DNA of 37,124 bases from Nitrosovibrio sp. Nv4 (GCA_943330455.2 CALQHT020000022.1:1-37124), one strand, 5' to 3'; numbered from the stretch's first letter, positions 8,164 through 16,640 are shown. Program-made: numbers and translations. The notes: generated from the sequence alone by a model not told the origin.

Positions 8164-9201
8164 ATGATTTTCCGCCAGTTGTTCGAAGCGACGTCCGGCA
8201 CCTACACCTATCTGCTCGCGTCCCGTCGTGGTGGGGAGGCTTTGATCATCGATCCGGTGCTGGAAAAGGTGGATCGCTACCTTCAATTGATCGGCGATCT
8301 GGACCTGAAGCTGGTGAAGGCGGTCGATACCCATCTGCATGCCGACCACATCACCGGGTTGGGTGCGCTCCGCGACCGGACGCACTGCATCACCGTGATG
8401 GGCGAGCAATCCGGCGTGGACGTCGTGTCGATGCGCATCGCCGATGGCGACCGGCTGCGGATCGAAGGTCTCGCGCTGGATGTCATCTACACGCCCGGGC
8501 ATACGGACGATTCCTACAGTTTCGCGCTCAATGACCGGGTCTTTACCGGCGATACCTTGCTGATCCGCGGCACCGGGCGGACCGATTTCCAGAACGGCGA
8601 CCCGCGCGCCCAATACGACTCGATCTTCAACCGCCTGTTGCGGCTGCCGGACGACACAATGGTGTTCCCCGCACACGACTACAAAGGCGATACCGTCAGC
8701 ACGATCGGAGAGGAGAAACGCTGCAATCCCCGGCTCCAGGTCGCGTCGGTCGAGGCGTATGTCGCGCTGATGAACAGCCTGAACCTGTCCAATCCGAAAA
8801 TGATGGACGTGGCGGTGCCGGCCAATATGCGGCAGGGCCTGGCGCAGGACGATATCGCCCGTCGTGGCTGGGCACTGACGGCCGAGGCGGCACGCGCGCT
8901 GGTCGGGAAACACGAAATCCTGCTGGTGGATTTGCGGGAAAACGAGGAACGGGCGCGGTCCGGCTGCATCAAGGGCGCCATGCACGCGCCCTACCCGGAC
9001 TTGCAGGAGAACATCCACCCGGACGGGATGCTGCACGAACTGGCCGCGGCCACCGGCAAACGACTGGTCTTCTTCTGCGCGTTTGGGGAGCGGTCTGCGA
9101 TGGCGGTGCAGGCGGCGCAGGACGCCGGATTGTCGTCCGCGTGCCATATTCATGGTGGCATCGCGGCATGGAAGAAGGCCGGGGGCGCGGTCTCGGCGTG
9201 A
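8164..9201 (+). CDS. Persulfide dioxygenase-rhodanese fusion protein
   Basis: This 345-residue protein joins two domains. Residues 1 to about 235 form an ETHE1-like metallo-beta-lactamase fold with THLHADH (His57, His59, Asp61), His113 in TPGHT, Asp130 in FTGDT and His171 in FPAHDY. Iron-dependent persulfide dioxygenases keep His-His-Asp ligands at the positions of His57, His113 and Asp130. Residues about 240-345 form a single rhodanese domain with Cys305 in the loop CAFGER. ETHE1-like enzymes oxidise glutathione persulfide to sulfite; a fused rhodanese can interconvert thiosulfate, sulfite and persulfide. The ATG has GGGAG six bases upstream. It is close to sseA and metC, which can generate persulfide or H2S, but separate from them in transcription. 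Confidence 0.88.
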   Translation: MIFRQLFEATSGTYTYLLASRRGGEALIIDPVLEKVDRYLQLIGDLDLKLVKAVDTHLHADHITGLGALRDRTHCITVMGEQSGVDVVSMRIADGDRLRIEGLALDVIYTPGHTDDSYSFALNDRVFTGDTLLIRGTGRTDFQNGDPRAQYDSIFNRLLRLPDDTMVFPAHDYKGDTVSTIGEEKRCNPRLQVASVEAYVALMNSLNLSNPKMMDVAVPANMRQGLAQDDIARRGWALTAEAARALVGKHEILLVDLRENEERARSGCIKGAMHAPYPDLQENIHPDGMLHELAAATGKRLVFFCAFGERSAMAVQAAQDAGLSSACHIHGGIAAWKKAGGAVSA

Positions 9202-10324
9202 GTTTCCCGGATTCCGGCCCATCGTCGGCGCATGTTTTGACGATGGCGAAGGATCCTGGCTGTTGCGGTGGTGCCAGTTGCGGTTTGCCGGCCCGGTCTG
9301 CGAACAACCCCGCGAACCGTCCGTTTGCTGTTCGGTGCAACTCTGTGTGCACTCGGTGATCCCTGTGTCCCCTGCTTTCGCGGTGCGGACTCATTGGTAA
9401 ACGGTGTGCAGGGACAGACGGGCCGCTTCACGGATGGTGGCATAGGGTCGCATGTTCGTCGGTGGCAACGGCGCAAGCAGGGGTCACAGAGGACACCGAG
9501 TGCACACAGAGTTGCACCGAGCGGCAAAGCGACGTTCACCGGTCCGCCCACCTGGCCGCATCGCTTGTGACGAGCCCGTGACCCAACCGAACGCATGCGC
9601 CGGCGCGGGACCAGGAATTGCAGGCGGTCTCCCCGAGGGTGGTGTTCGCTTTACGTTCTAGACCGGCGGCGTGCCCGAGGCAAGCGAAAATCTCCCGTTC
9701 GGCCGGTCGGACCACGGAACCATGCAGCATCCCCGGAGGCCCGGCACGTGCAAAGTCGCATCTGCGGCTGAGTCGTTGATATAGCGCTGGATCGTAAACC
9801 ACTGATACAACAGGCCATGTTGAAGGATTGTGCAAAGGTTAACGAAATATGGCGGAATTGTGATACGCGTGATCGAGCGCATCGTCGTCTACCGACCGCG
9901 GTTGCGACGGACCTGGAAGGACGCGGCCGATCCACCTGAGATCGCTTGGAATCCTGGCTCCGCCCAAGGCATCACACGACGTTCATTGGTTCATGACTTC
10001 GTTGCCGATCCCGCCAGAAACCCGGGGGTTTCGTTGCATGTCCATGCGAAAACCGGGGGGGTTCGTTCCGGACAGGCGCCGTTAACCCTTTTCAGCTCCC
10101 GCCCAAGGAATAGGCAGCCTGCCCCGTAAGAGGCAGATCGGCCGAACCCCCACGCCCGGCATGGGGCGCGGCGGCATCCAAACGATGCGACCCCGCACCA
10201 GGCGTCGCCCCGACGCACCGCGCACTCGACGGCACGCCCCATTTGGGTTCGGGCGCCGCCCATCCGACCCGTGGAAATTCCCCGCGAGACAGCGTAAGAC
10301 CGAGCCAAGGGGGAGACACCAGCC
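9202..10324 (+). other. 1.1-kb gene-free region
   Basis: No frame in this interval shows a recognisable protein or a good start site. It holds a 56-base inverted repeat (9324-9379 and 9473-9528) and a relatively AT-rich stretch around 9760-9860. Two similar G-runs of the form GAAACCCGGGGGTTTCG lie at 10017-10033 and 10047-10065. The last bases carry the ribosome binding site AAGGGGGAG of the next gene. A decayed gene or an unrecognised RNA cannot be excluded. Confidence 0.6.
9324..9528. repeat. Long inverted repeat, two 56-base arms
   Basis: The arm at 9324-9379 contains GCAACTCTGTGTGCACTCGG. The arm at 9473-9528 contains its exact reverse complement, and similarity extends over about 56 bases with a few mismatches. 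The 93-base spacer encodes nothing obvious. The inner core CTCTGTGTGCACTCGGTG resembles widely dispersed short repeats in some high-GC genomes, but no third copy was seen in this window. Confidence 0.8.
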
Positions 10325-11353
10325 ATGAAACTCGGCGTGTTCGATCACATGGATCGCGGCCTGGCACCGCTCGACCGGTTCTTCGAGGAACGGTTGAAGC
10401 TCGTCGAGGCTTACGACAAGGCCGGCTTCTACGGTTACCACGTGGCCGAACATCACGCGACGCCGCTGGGCGTGGCGCCATCGCCCGGCGTCTGGCTGGC
10501 GGCGATCGCGCAACGCACCAAGCGGCTGCGCTTCGGCCCGCTGGTGTATCTGCTGCCGCTGTATCACCCGATCAAGCTGCTGGAAGAAATCTGCATGCTG
10601 GACCAGCTCAGTGGCGGGCGGCTGCTGCTGGGCGTCGGACGCGGCATATCCCCGATCGAGCTGCGCTATTACGGTTTGGATCCGGAACAGACTCCCTCCA
10701 TGTATGCCGAAGCGCTGGAAGTCATCCTGCGTGGCATGCAAGGCGGCACCCTGACCTTCGAGGGCAAGCATTATCAATACCGTGACGTTCCGATCGAGAT
10801 CGAACCGTTCCAGCGGCCGCATCCGCCGCTGTGGTATGGGCTGGGCCGGCCGGATGCGGTGCCCTGGGCCGCGGCCAACAAGGTCAACATCGTCGGCAAC
10901 CTGTTTTCCGAGGGCATGCGCGCCCTGACCGATCGCTATCGCCAGGAATGGGCTTCCTTGGGCAACGCGCCGGAAGACATGCCGCTGATGGGAACCGGCC
11001 GCCATGTCGTGGTGGCCGAAACCGAACGCGAGGCACTGGAAGTCGCGCGCCGAGGCTACGACAAATGGCGCGCCAGCTTCCTGAAACTGTGGATCAAGCA
11101 CGGCATAATGCCGGCCATGCACGCCGTCTTCCCGGAGAAATTCGAAACGGCGCAGGAACAGGGTCGCGCGGTCGCCGGCACACCGGACCAGGTGCGGGAT
11201 TTCCTGCTGCGCGAAGTGAAAGCAGGCGGGCTCAACTACCTGCTGTGCCGCTTTGCCTTCGGCGATATCACCGGCGACGAGGCATTGCACTCCGTCAATC
11301 TGTTCGTGAAACATGTCATGCCGGACCTGACGGCGTATGAGGGGACGTATTGA
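10325..11353 (+). CDS. LLM-class (luciferase-like) flavin-dependent oxidoreductase
   Basis: The 342-residue product is a bacterial luciferase-like TIM-barrel protein. Features seen are the opening beta strand MKLGVFDHMDRG, GYHVAEHH near residues 40-46, the RLRFGPLVYLLPLYHP block with the usual cis-peptide region, and SGGRLLLGVGRG, the classic LLM signature. Members use reduced FMN or F420 to oxygenate or reduce aldehydes, ketones, sulfonates or amides. The substrate cannot be read from the sequence. The ATG has AAGGGGGAG about ten bases upstream. It ends three bases before the lactonase-like gene, so the two are surely one operon, and a second LLM protein follows 280 bases later. Confidence 0.88.
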   Translation: MKLGVFDHMDRGLAPLDRFFEERLKLVEAYDKAGFYGYHVAEHHATPLGVAPSPGVWLAAIAQRTKRLRFGPLVYLLPLYHPIKLLEEICMLDQLSGGRLLLGVGRGISPIELRYYGLDPEQTPSMYAEALEVILRGMQGGTLTFEGKHYQYRDVPIEIEPFQRPHPPLWYGLGRPDAVPWAAANKVNIVGNLFSEGMRALTDRYRQEWASLGNAPEDMPLMGTGRHVVVAETEREALEVARRGYDKWRASFLKLWIKHGIMPAMHAVFPEKFETAQEQGRAVAGTPDQVRDFLLREVKAGGLNYLLCRFAFGDITGDEALHSVNLFVKHVMPDLTAYEGTY

Positions 11354-11356
11354 TCC

Positions 11357-12151
11357 ATGTCTGACATCTATGAACTCTTCGCGCTGCGCTACGCCGGACG
11401 GGCGGCGCACCGGACCGAACATTTTATCGGCGGGGACCCGCATGACGGGCCGATGCCGATGGATTATTTCGTGTGGGTGGCCAAGAACGCCGACCGCGCG
11501 GTGGTGATCGATATCGGCTTCACCGCGGAAAGCGGCGGCAAGCGCGGCCGCGTGCTGGATCGGTGCCCGATCGAATCGCTGTCGCTGCTGGGTGTCGACC
11601 CGGCAACCGTCGAGGACGTCATCCTGACCCATATGCACTACGATCACGTGGGCAATTTCGACAAATTCCCCAAGGCTCGGTTTCATCTGCAAGAACCCGA
11701 AATGCAGTATGCGACCGGTCGTTACATGAAATACAAGCAGCTCGCCAAGAGCTTCGAGCCCGACGATGTCTGCGGCGTGGTGCGGCTGAATTTCGATGGC
11801 CGGGTCGTCTATCACAACGGCCCCGCCGACGTGCTGCCGGGGATCAGCATCGTGCCGACCGGTGGGCACTCGCACGGGCTGCAATTCGTGAAGGTGAACA
11901 CCAAGCGCGGGGTTGTCGTGCTGGCGTCGGACGTCACGCATTTTTATGAGAACATGGAAACCTACCGCCCCTTCACCACGGCTTTGCATGTCGGCGATAT
12001 GCTGGTGGCGTTCGACACCCTGCGGGAGCATGCGGCCTCCCCCGATCTGATCGTACCCGGGCATGATCCGCTGGTGATGCAGCGCTATCCGGCGGTATCG
12101 GATGCGTTGAAGGGCATCGCCGTGCGCCTGGACGTGCCGCCGACCGCATAG
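11357..12151 (+). CDS. MBL-fold hydrolase, N-acyl homoserine lactonase family
   Basis: The 264-residue metallo-beta-lactamase-fold protein has the full dinuclear zinc set: HMHYDHVGN (His92, His94, Asp96, His97), His171 in GGHSHG, Asp192 in ASDVTH and His236 in PGHDP. The HxHxDH plus late Asp and His arrangement and overall length match the AttM/AiiB-type lactonases. Such enzymes open the lactone ring of acyl-homoserine lactones, but relatives hydrolyse other lactones or esters. Because it is translated directly after a flavin monooxygenase-like gene, a catabolic lactone is at least as plausible as a quorum signal. A GAGGGG about 12 bases before the ATG serves as ribosome binding site. No luxI/luxR gene is present. 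Confidence 0.85.
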   Translation: MSDIYELFALRYAGRAAHRTEHFIGGDPHDGPMPMDYFVWVAKNADRAVVIDIGFTAESGGKRGRVLDRCPIESLSLLGVDPATVEDVILTHMHYDHVGNFDKFPKARFHLQEPEMQYATGRYMKYKQLAKSFEPDDVCGVVRLNFDGRVVYHNGPADVLPGISIVPTGGHSHGLQFVKVNTKRGVVVLASDVTHFYENMETYRPFTTALHVGDMLVAFDTLREHAASPDLIVPGHDPLVMQRYPAVSDALKGIAVRLDVPPTA

Positions 12152-12221
12152 ATTTCCGGATCTGTCACGACCCGGGGCGGGGGCACCGACCGGCTTACAC
12201 CCTGGATCGGGCCGCGAAACC

Positions 12222-12351
12222 ATCTTCCACCAACCGTCCGAACCATCGACCGATGCACCGCCCCCCTCGTCATTGCCGGGCTTGACCCGGCAACCCACCC
12301 CCTGACGAAGCAGCGCGGGTTGCCGGATCAAGATCGGCCATGACGCCAAGA
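12222..12351. repeat. Dispersed palindromic repeat, copy B
   Basis: The core runs 12266-12351, with left arm CTCGTCATTGCCGGGCTTGA and an eroded right arm ending GGCCATGACGCC. The left outer arm (12222-12252) reads CCACCAACCGTCCGAACCAT and matches, inverted, the right outer arm of copies A and H. The unit separates the lactonase-like gene from the second LLM gene. Confidence 0.75.
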
Positions 12352-12430
12352 GGGGCAGCCCATCTATCGACGACCAGCGCCGTTGGGATTACATCACGCC
12401 CAAACCGCAATCACGAGAAGGAGTAAACGC

Positions 12431-13525
12431 ATGGACGTCGGCATGATGATGGTGTTCGCCAGCTACGGCTGGGAAAACTGCACCGACAAGCGCGTCTGGG
12501 AAGAGGAAATCCGCCTGGCTCGCATCGCCGCGGATTCGGGCTTCGATTGCCTCTGGTCGGCCGAACATCATTTCGCCGATTACTCGTTCGTTCCTGACAA
12601 CATCCAGTTGATGACCTACCTGACGGCCATCTGCCCGAACATCGATGTCGGCACCGCCGCCGTCATCCTGCCCTGGCACGATCCGCTGCGCGTCGCCGAA
12701 CAGGCCGCCGTGCTGGACATGCTGTCCAAGGGCCGCTTCCGCTTCGGCATGGGCCGCGGCCTGGCGCGCCGCGAATTCGAGGCGTTCCGTCTCAGCATGG
12801 ACGAATCCCGCGGCCGCTTCGACGAAGCCGCTCCGATGATCATCAACGCGCTGAAGACCGGCTTCATCGAGGGCGATGGCCAGTTCTACAAGCAACCACG
12901 CGTCGAAATCCGCCCGCGTCCGGAATACGCGTTCGACGGACGTATCTACGCCGTCGCCTCCAGCGAGGACTCCGTCATATCCGCCGTCAAGCTCGGCGCC
13001 CATATGGTGATGTTCGCCGACCGGCCCTGGGAAATGCGCCTGCCGGTGATCGAGCACGGCCGCAAGCTGCATCGGGAGATGCATGGCACCGAGCAGCCGC
13101 ATCTGATGCTGACCGAATTCTGCGTCTGCGGCGAAAACCTGGCGGAAACCGAGGAAGAAGCCCGCAAATACCAGGGCAAATTCGTGGAAAGCAATTTCGT
13201 CCACTACGAATTCCTGGGCGAGCACTTCAAGACCGTCAAAGGCTACGACGCCTATCAGCAGAAAGCCGAAATCGCCCGCAAGATGGGCATGGACGGCGCG
13301 GTCGCCGGGTTCATGCAGGCGGCGAGCTGGGGCACGCCTGACAAGATCTTGCGCGGCCTGGAAACGCGCCGCAAACTGCTCGGTCATTTCGAACTGAACG
13401 TCGCGTTCCGCTTCGGTGGCACGCCGATGGAGGTCTCGGAGCGCGGGATCAAGCTGTTCGCCAAGGAAGTTCTGCCGGTTCTGAAGTCCTGGGGCGTGGT
13501 CGGGGCGGACAAGGTCGCCGCGTAA
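12431..13525 (+). CDS. LLM-class flavin-dependent oxidoreductase (second copy)
   Basis: The 364-residue protein is another luciferase-like monooxygenase or reductase. It shows LWSAEHHFADY near residue 40, VGTAAVILPWHDPLRVAEQ and SKGRFRFGMGRG, the last being the LLM counterpart of SGGR..GVGRG. The C-terminal half contains long charged helices and ends KEVLPVLKSW. It is clearly diverged from the first LLM protein and so is not a recent duplication. The ATG at 12431 is preceded by GAAGGAGTAA, a near-ideal ribosome binding site; a start at 12383 lacks one. A strong hairpin follows the stop. Neighbouring oxygenase and lactonase suggest a role in the same degradation route, which is inference. Confidence 0.88.
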   Translation: MDVGMMMVFASYGWENCTDKRVWEEEIRLARIAADSGFDCLWSAEHHFADYSFVPDNIQLMTYLTAICPNIDVGTAAVILPWHDPLRVAEQAAVLDMLSKGRFRFGMGRGLARREFEAFRLSMDESRGRFDEAAPMIINALKTGFIEGDGQFYKQPRVEIRPRPEYAFDGRIYAVASSEDSVISAVKLGAHMVMFADRPWEMRLPVIEHGRKLHREMHGTEQPHLMLTEFCVCGENLAETEEEARKYQGKFVESNFVHYEFLGEHFKTVKGYDAYQQKAEIARKMGMDGAVAGFMQAASWGTPDKILRGLETRRKLLGHFELNVAFRFGGTPMEVSERGIKLFAKEVLPVLKSWGVVGADKVAA

Positions 13526-13537
13526 CCGACGATCCGA

Positions 13538-13573
13538 ACGATCCGCCGCCATCGAACGGTGGCGGCGGATCGT
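13538..13573 (+). terminator. Hairpin terminator after the second LLM gene
   Basis: ACGATCCGCCGCC at 13538-13550 and GGCGGCGGATCGT at 13561-13573 are perfect reverse complements (13 pairs, 10-base loop), starting 13 bases after the stop codon. No long T-run follows, so termination may be less efficient than for a textbook intrinsic terminator. Confidence 0.65.
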
Positions 13574-13623
13574 GGATTGCAAATCACCCGGACAGGGGTG
13601 CGATTCAACGTTCTGCGGCGAAA

Positions 13624-13790
13624 GATCGACGACTTTAACCATCGACCGATAGACTCGCCTCACCGTCATTGCCGGACTTGATCCGGAAACCCGCCGCCTG
13701 CCGTTGAAGCGCGGGTTGCCGGATCAAGTCCGGCAATGACGGTGAGGCGTGTAATCCATCGCACAACTTTGGTTCGCACCGCCCGCACAG
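13624..13790. repeat. Dispersed palindromic repeat, copy C with both outer arms
   Basis: The core is at 13659-13747, with arms CTCACCGTCATTGCCGGACT and its complement at the right end. The left outer arm (13624-13658, containing ACCGATAGACTCGC) matches the right outer arm of copy I in inverse orientation. The right outer arm (13748-13790, containing CAACTTTGGTTCGCACC) matches the left outer arms of copies D and I. Copy C is therefore an inverted full-length relative of copy I. Confidence 0.8.
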
Positions 13791-13797
13791 GACCGGA

Positions 13798-13826
13798 TTG
13801 CATCTGTCGCCGGTGTTTCGTAAACT
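13798..13826 (+). promoter_or_regulatory. Probable promoter of tRNA-Gly
   Basis: TTGCAT at 13798-13803 and TAAACT at 13821-13826 are separated by 17 bases and end 9 bases before the tRNA. The spacing is ideal for a housekeeping sigma factor; the hexamer matches are moderate. Confidence 0.45.
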
Positions 13827-13835
13827 GTCGGCCGC

Positions 13836-13909
13836 GCGGGTGTAGTTCAATGGTAGAACGGCAGCTTCCCAAGCTGCACACGAGGGTTCGATTCCCTTCA
13901 CCCGCTCCA
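13836..13909 (+). tRNA. tRNA-Gly (anticodon CCC)
   Basis: The 74-base gene folds as a tRNA. Acceptor arms GCGGGTG (13836-13842) and CACCCGC (13899-13905) pair fully. The anticodon stem GCAGC/GCTGC encloses the loop TTCCCAA with anticodon CCC, which reads GGG glycine codons. The T arm contains GGTTCGATTCC. The 3' CCA is encoded (13907-13909). No integrated element or attachment-site duplication was seen next to it. Confidence 0.97.
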
Positions 13910-13989
13910 AATGCCAGGCTCCCGGCCCCTCCTCCACGCCAAAGCGGCTGAACGAGCGACGGGCGTCCCCTGATCAGAAAGCACCTGCC

Positions 13990-14664
13990 ATGCATGTCGG
14001 ACTTATCGTTGGGATCGGTCCGGCCGCCACCGATTTCTACTACCGGTTTCTGATTGCGGCCCTGGCCGAACGCGGTGTGCCGCTGGAACTCACCATGGCA
14101 CATGCCGATACGCCGACGCTTCTGCGTAACCAGATGGCGGGCAACGCGGACGCCCAGGTCGCGATCTACCTGCGCCTCACCGCTCGCCTGCAAGCGGCGG
14201 GGGCCGAGACGGTGGCGGTGACCTCGATTGGCGGGCATTTCTGTATCGATGCGTTCCGCCAGCGATCGCCGCTGCCTGTGATCGACATGCTGACCGAGGT
14301 CGATGGCGCGATCTCCCGGGCCGGCTATCGCAAGGTAGGCGTCATCGGCACGCGACTGGTGATGGACACGGGCTTCTACGGGGCAGTGCGCGGGGTCGAG
14401 GTCATCGCGCCGGCGGACGCCGATCGCGCCGCGGTGCACGATGCCTATATTGCGATGGCGGCATCGGGACGCGCGACCGCGGCGCAACGCGAAACCATGT
14501 TCCGCGTCGGCCGCACCATGGTCGAAGCGGAAGGCGCCGAGGCGGTGATGCTCGGTGGCACCGATCTGGTCCTGGCATTCGACGCTAGCCAGGACTGCGG
14601 TTTCGCGACGGTCGATTGCGCCGCCGTGCATGCCGCCGCGATCGTTAAAGCCGCCGAACGATAG
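13990..14664 (+). CDS. Aspartate/glutamate racemase-family protein lacking both catalytic cysteines
   Basis: The 224-residue protein has the two-domain fold pattern of Asp/Glu racemases, with GLIVGIGPAATDFYYRF at the N-terminus, the MLTEVDGAI and KVGVIGTRLVMDTGFY segments, and LGGTDL near residue 190. In active racemases a cysteine lies in a (C)(N)T.H motif and another in LGCTE. Here the aligned positions are Thr78 (VTSIGGH) and Gly190 (LGGTD). Thr at the first site occurs in some unidirectional relatives, but loss of the second cysteine argues against racemisation by the two-base mechanism. It may act as a decarboxylase-like, isomerase-like or binding protein. The ribosome binding site is weak. 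It sits between tRNA-Gly and a solute-binding protein gene. Confidence 0.8.
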   Translation: MHVGLIVGIGPAATDFYYRFLIAALAERGVPLELTMAHADTPTLLRNQMAGNADAQVAIYLRLTARLQAAGAETVAVTSIGGHFCIDAFRQRSPLPVIDMLTEVDGAISRAGYRKVGVIGTRLVMDTGFYGAVRGVEVIAPADADRAAVHDAYIAMAASGRATAAQRETMFRVGRTMVEAEGAEAVMLGGTDLVLAFDASQDCGFATVDCAAVHAAAIVKAAER

Positions 14665-14912
14665 GACACGCCGAGCGGACGTGGGTCGAAGGAATTGGGG
14701 TGGGTGACATGGCGCCTGAAGCCGGCCATGGGCGGATGACCCGGTCGCACTGAGCTCGATCCAGGCCCGGAGCCAACGCGACGATCTGCTGAGAGACGAC
14801 ACTGGACACTGCATGCCCGCTTGCCGGGATATGCGACGGTGGTTGCCCGTCCGTCATTGCCAGCCTGGGGTGCGGCCGGATATGCCGGACAAAACATATA
14901 AGGCAGGGTGCG

Positions 14913-16466
14913 ATGCGTTTCCTCAAATCCTCGATCGTGGCGGGCAGCCTGGTGCTGCACGCGGCATCCCTGGGTGCGGCCGATCTGCCGGCCAACACCA
15001 AGGCGCGTCTGGTGATGTATGACGCGTCGGGCAACCAGTCGCTGGACCCGGCCGAACCGCAGAGCACCAGCGGTCTGGCACAATTGCCGCTGATCGCGAT
15101 CTATGACTCGTTGGTCGGGCAGGAGGATGACGGCAAGCTGGTCCCGCGCCTGGCGACGGCGTGGCGCTACAACGCGGACCTGACCGAATTCACCCTGACC
15201 TTGCGCTCCGGCGTTACGTTCCATGACGGCACGCCTTTCAACGCCGCGGCGGTGGCGGCCAATCTGGAACGCTCCAAGATGTTGGGCAGCAAGGCGGGCA
15301 CGACAATTGTCGATACCGTCAGCCGCATCAAATCGGTGGAGGTCGTGTCGGCCGACACCGTGCGCCTGCATTTGGTCGAACCGAACGGGCAGATGCCGTA
15401 TCTGCTTGCGGCCCAGGGCGGCATGATGATCAGCCCGGCGGCGCTGACCCCGGATGCGTTCGGCAGCAGCCTGAAACCGATCGGTGCGGGCCCGTATCAG
15501 GTGCGCGGCTTCGATGCCGCTGTCCGCACCAATACCGACCGGTTCGACGGGTATTGGGGAGGCACCGTTGGCCGGCCCGCCGCCATGGAGCACCATTTCG
15601 TTCCGGAGGCAGCCGCTCGCCTGAACGCGTTGCGCTCCGGGCAGATCAACCTGGCCTTGATCGACCCGCGCCAGATCCCGGATGCCAAGGCGGCCGGCTT
15701 AGCGGTCCAGGTCAACGAAAAGGACAGCGTGTGGGATATCTACCCCAACACCGGCCGCTCCCCGATGAACAGCCTGAAGGTGCGGCAAGCCTTTATGCAT
15801 GGGCTGAACCGGGCCGAAATCGCCGATGCCCTGGGATTCGGCGCCGCCAAACCGACCGTGCAACTCTATTCGGCGGCATCGCCTTACTATGACCCGGCAT
15901 TCGAGACCATGTATCCGTACAACCCGGCCAAGGCGCGCGCCCTGTTGGCGGAAGCCGGCTACAAGGACGGCGTGGATGTCACTTGGTTGGTACTGAACAC
16001 CAGCGAATACAAGCTGCTGTCACAGGCAATCCAGGCGATGCTGGCGGAATCGGGTATCCGGCTGAAATTCGACACCGTCGACGTGTCGCAATACGTGCTG
16101 TTCCGTCGCCCGCTGCCGGGCCGGGGCGACATCTTCATGGGCCGCTGGGGCGGGCGCGGCGATCCGCTGCAAACCTTCCAGGAAGTCGGCGGCACCGGTG
16201 GGTCGGTCAATGCCGGCGGCGCCGTGGTGCCGGAAATCGACGCCCTGCTGCAGAAAGCGCGCCTGATGAGTGCCGACGATCCGGCTCGGGTCGAGACATT
16301 GCGTCGGGTGGCGAGGATCATGACGGAACAAGTGTCTCATATCCCGGTCATGACACGGTCGAATGTCTATGCCTTCCGCCCCGGCTGTATCCAGAACCTG
16401 GGGGCCTATCTGCCCACCGGCAGCGACCGCATCAACGACACGCGGATCGCCGAGGGTTGCAAGTAA
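14913..16466 (+). CDS. ABC transporter solute-binding protein, oligopeptide/nickel family 5
   Basis: The 517-residue product begins with a secretion signal (residues about 1-22, ending AASLGAADL) and continues as a family 5 extracellular binding protein. Recognisable parts are SLDPAEPQS, the LRSGVTFHDGTPFN block typical of DppA/OppA-like proteins, IGAGPYQV, and VRQAFMHGLNRAEIADAL. Such proteins bind peptides, opines, glutathione, nickel chelates or other solutes in the periplasm and hand them to a DppBCDF-type permease. No permease or ATPase gene of that type is in the window. The ATG follows AGGCAGGG. It is not a close duplicate of the second binding protein at 17673. Confidence 0.9.
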   Translation: MRFLKSSIVAGSLVLHAASLGAADLPANTKARLVMYDASGNQSLDPAEPQSTSGLAQLPLIAIYDSLVGQEDDGKLVPRLATAWRYNADLTEFTLTLRSGVTFHDGTPFNAAAVAANLERSKMLGSKAGTTIVDTVSRIKSVEVVSADTVRLHLVEPNGQMPYLLAAQGGMMISPAALTPDAFGSSLKPIGAGPYQVRGFDAAVRTNTDRFDGYWGGTVGRPAAMEHHFVPEAAARLNALRSGQINLALIDPRQIPDAKAAGLAVQVNEKDSVWDIYPNTGRSPMNSLKVRQAFMHGLNRAEIADALGFGAAKPTVQLYSAASPYYDPAFETMYPYNPAKARALLAEAGYKDGVDVTWLVLNTSEYKLLSQAIQAMLAESGIRLKFDTVDVSQYVLFRRPLPGRGDIFMGRWGGRGDPLQTFQEVGGTGGSVNAGGAVVPEIDALLQKARLMSADDPARVETLRRVARIMTEQVSHIPVMTRSNVYAFRPGCIQNLGAYLPTGSDRINDTRIAEGCK

Positions 16467-16477
16467 TACCAAGTCGC

Positions 16478-16640
16478 CGGGTGCGAACCAAAGTTGTGCG
16501 ACCGAGTACACACCTCACCGTCATTGCCGGGCTTGACCCGGCAACCCACGCTTCAACGGCACGGGGCGGGTTGCCGGATCAAGTCCGGCAATGACGGTGA
16601 AAGGACTCCCTTGGGGCATTGTTTCGGTAGGTTAGTATAA
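16478..16640. repeat. Dispersed palindromic repeat, copy D with both outer arms
   Basis: The core is 16514-16600, with nearly perfect arms around CTCACCGTCATTGCCGGGCT. The left outer arm (16478-16513) starts GGTGCGAACCAAAGTTGTGC, as in copies C and I. The right outer arm (16601-16640) contains GCATTGTTTCGGTAGGTTAG, as in copy G. Copy D thus combines the two outer-arm types. Confidence 0.8.

Noticed and set aside
9651-9935. Short minus-strand frames in the gene-free kilobase
   Set aside because: No ribosome binding site, no recognisable motif, and overlapping alternatives in several frames.
11357-12151. Quorum-quenching locus
   Set aside because: Only the lactonase-like gene is present; no luxI/luxR homologue is nearby and its operon partner is a flavin oxidoreductase, so this role is not claimed.
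10082-12349. 755-codon antisense frame opposite the LLM and lactonase genes
   Set aside because: The plus strand has two clear enzymes with ribosome binding sites; the antisense protein has no recognisable domain and runs through a repeat.
13836-13909. Integration site at tRNA-Gly
   Set aside because: No integrase gene and no direct repeat of the tRNA 3' end were seen in the window.
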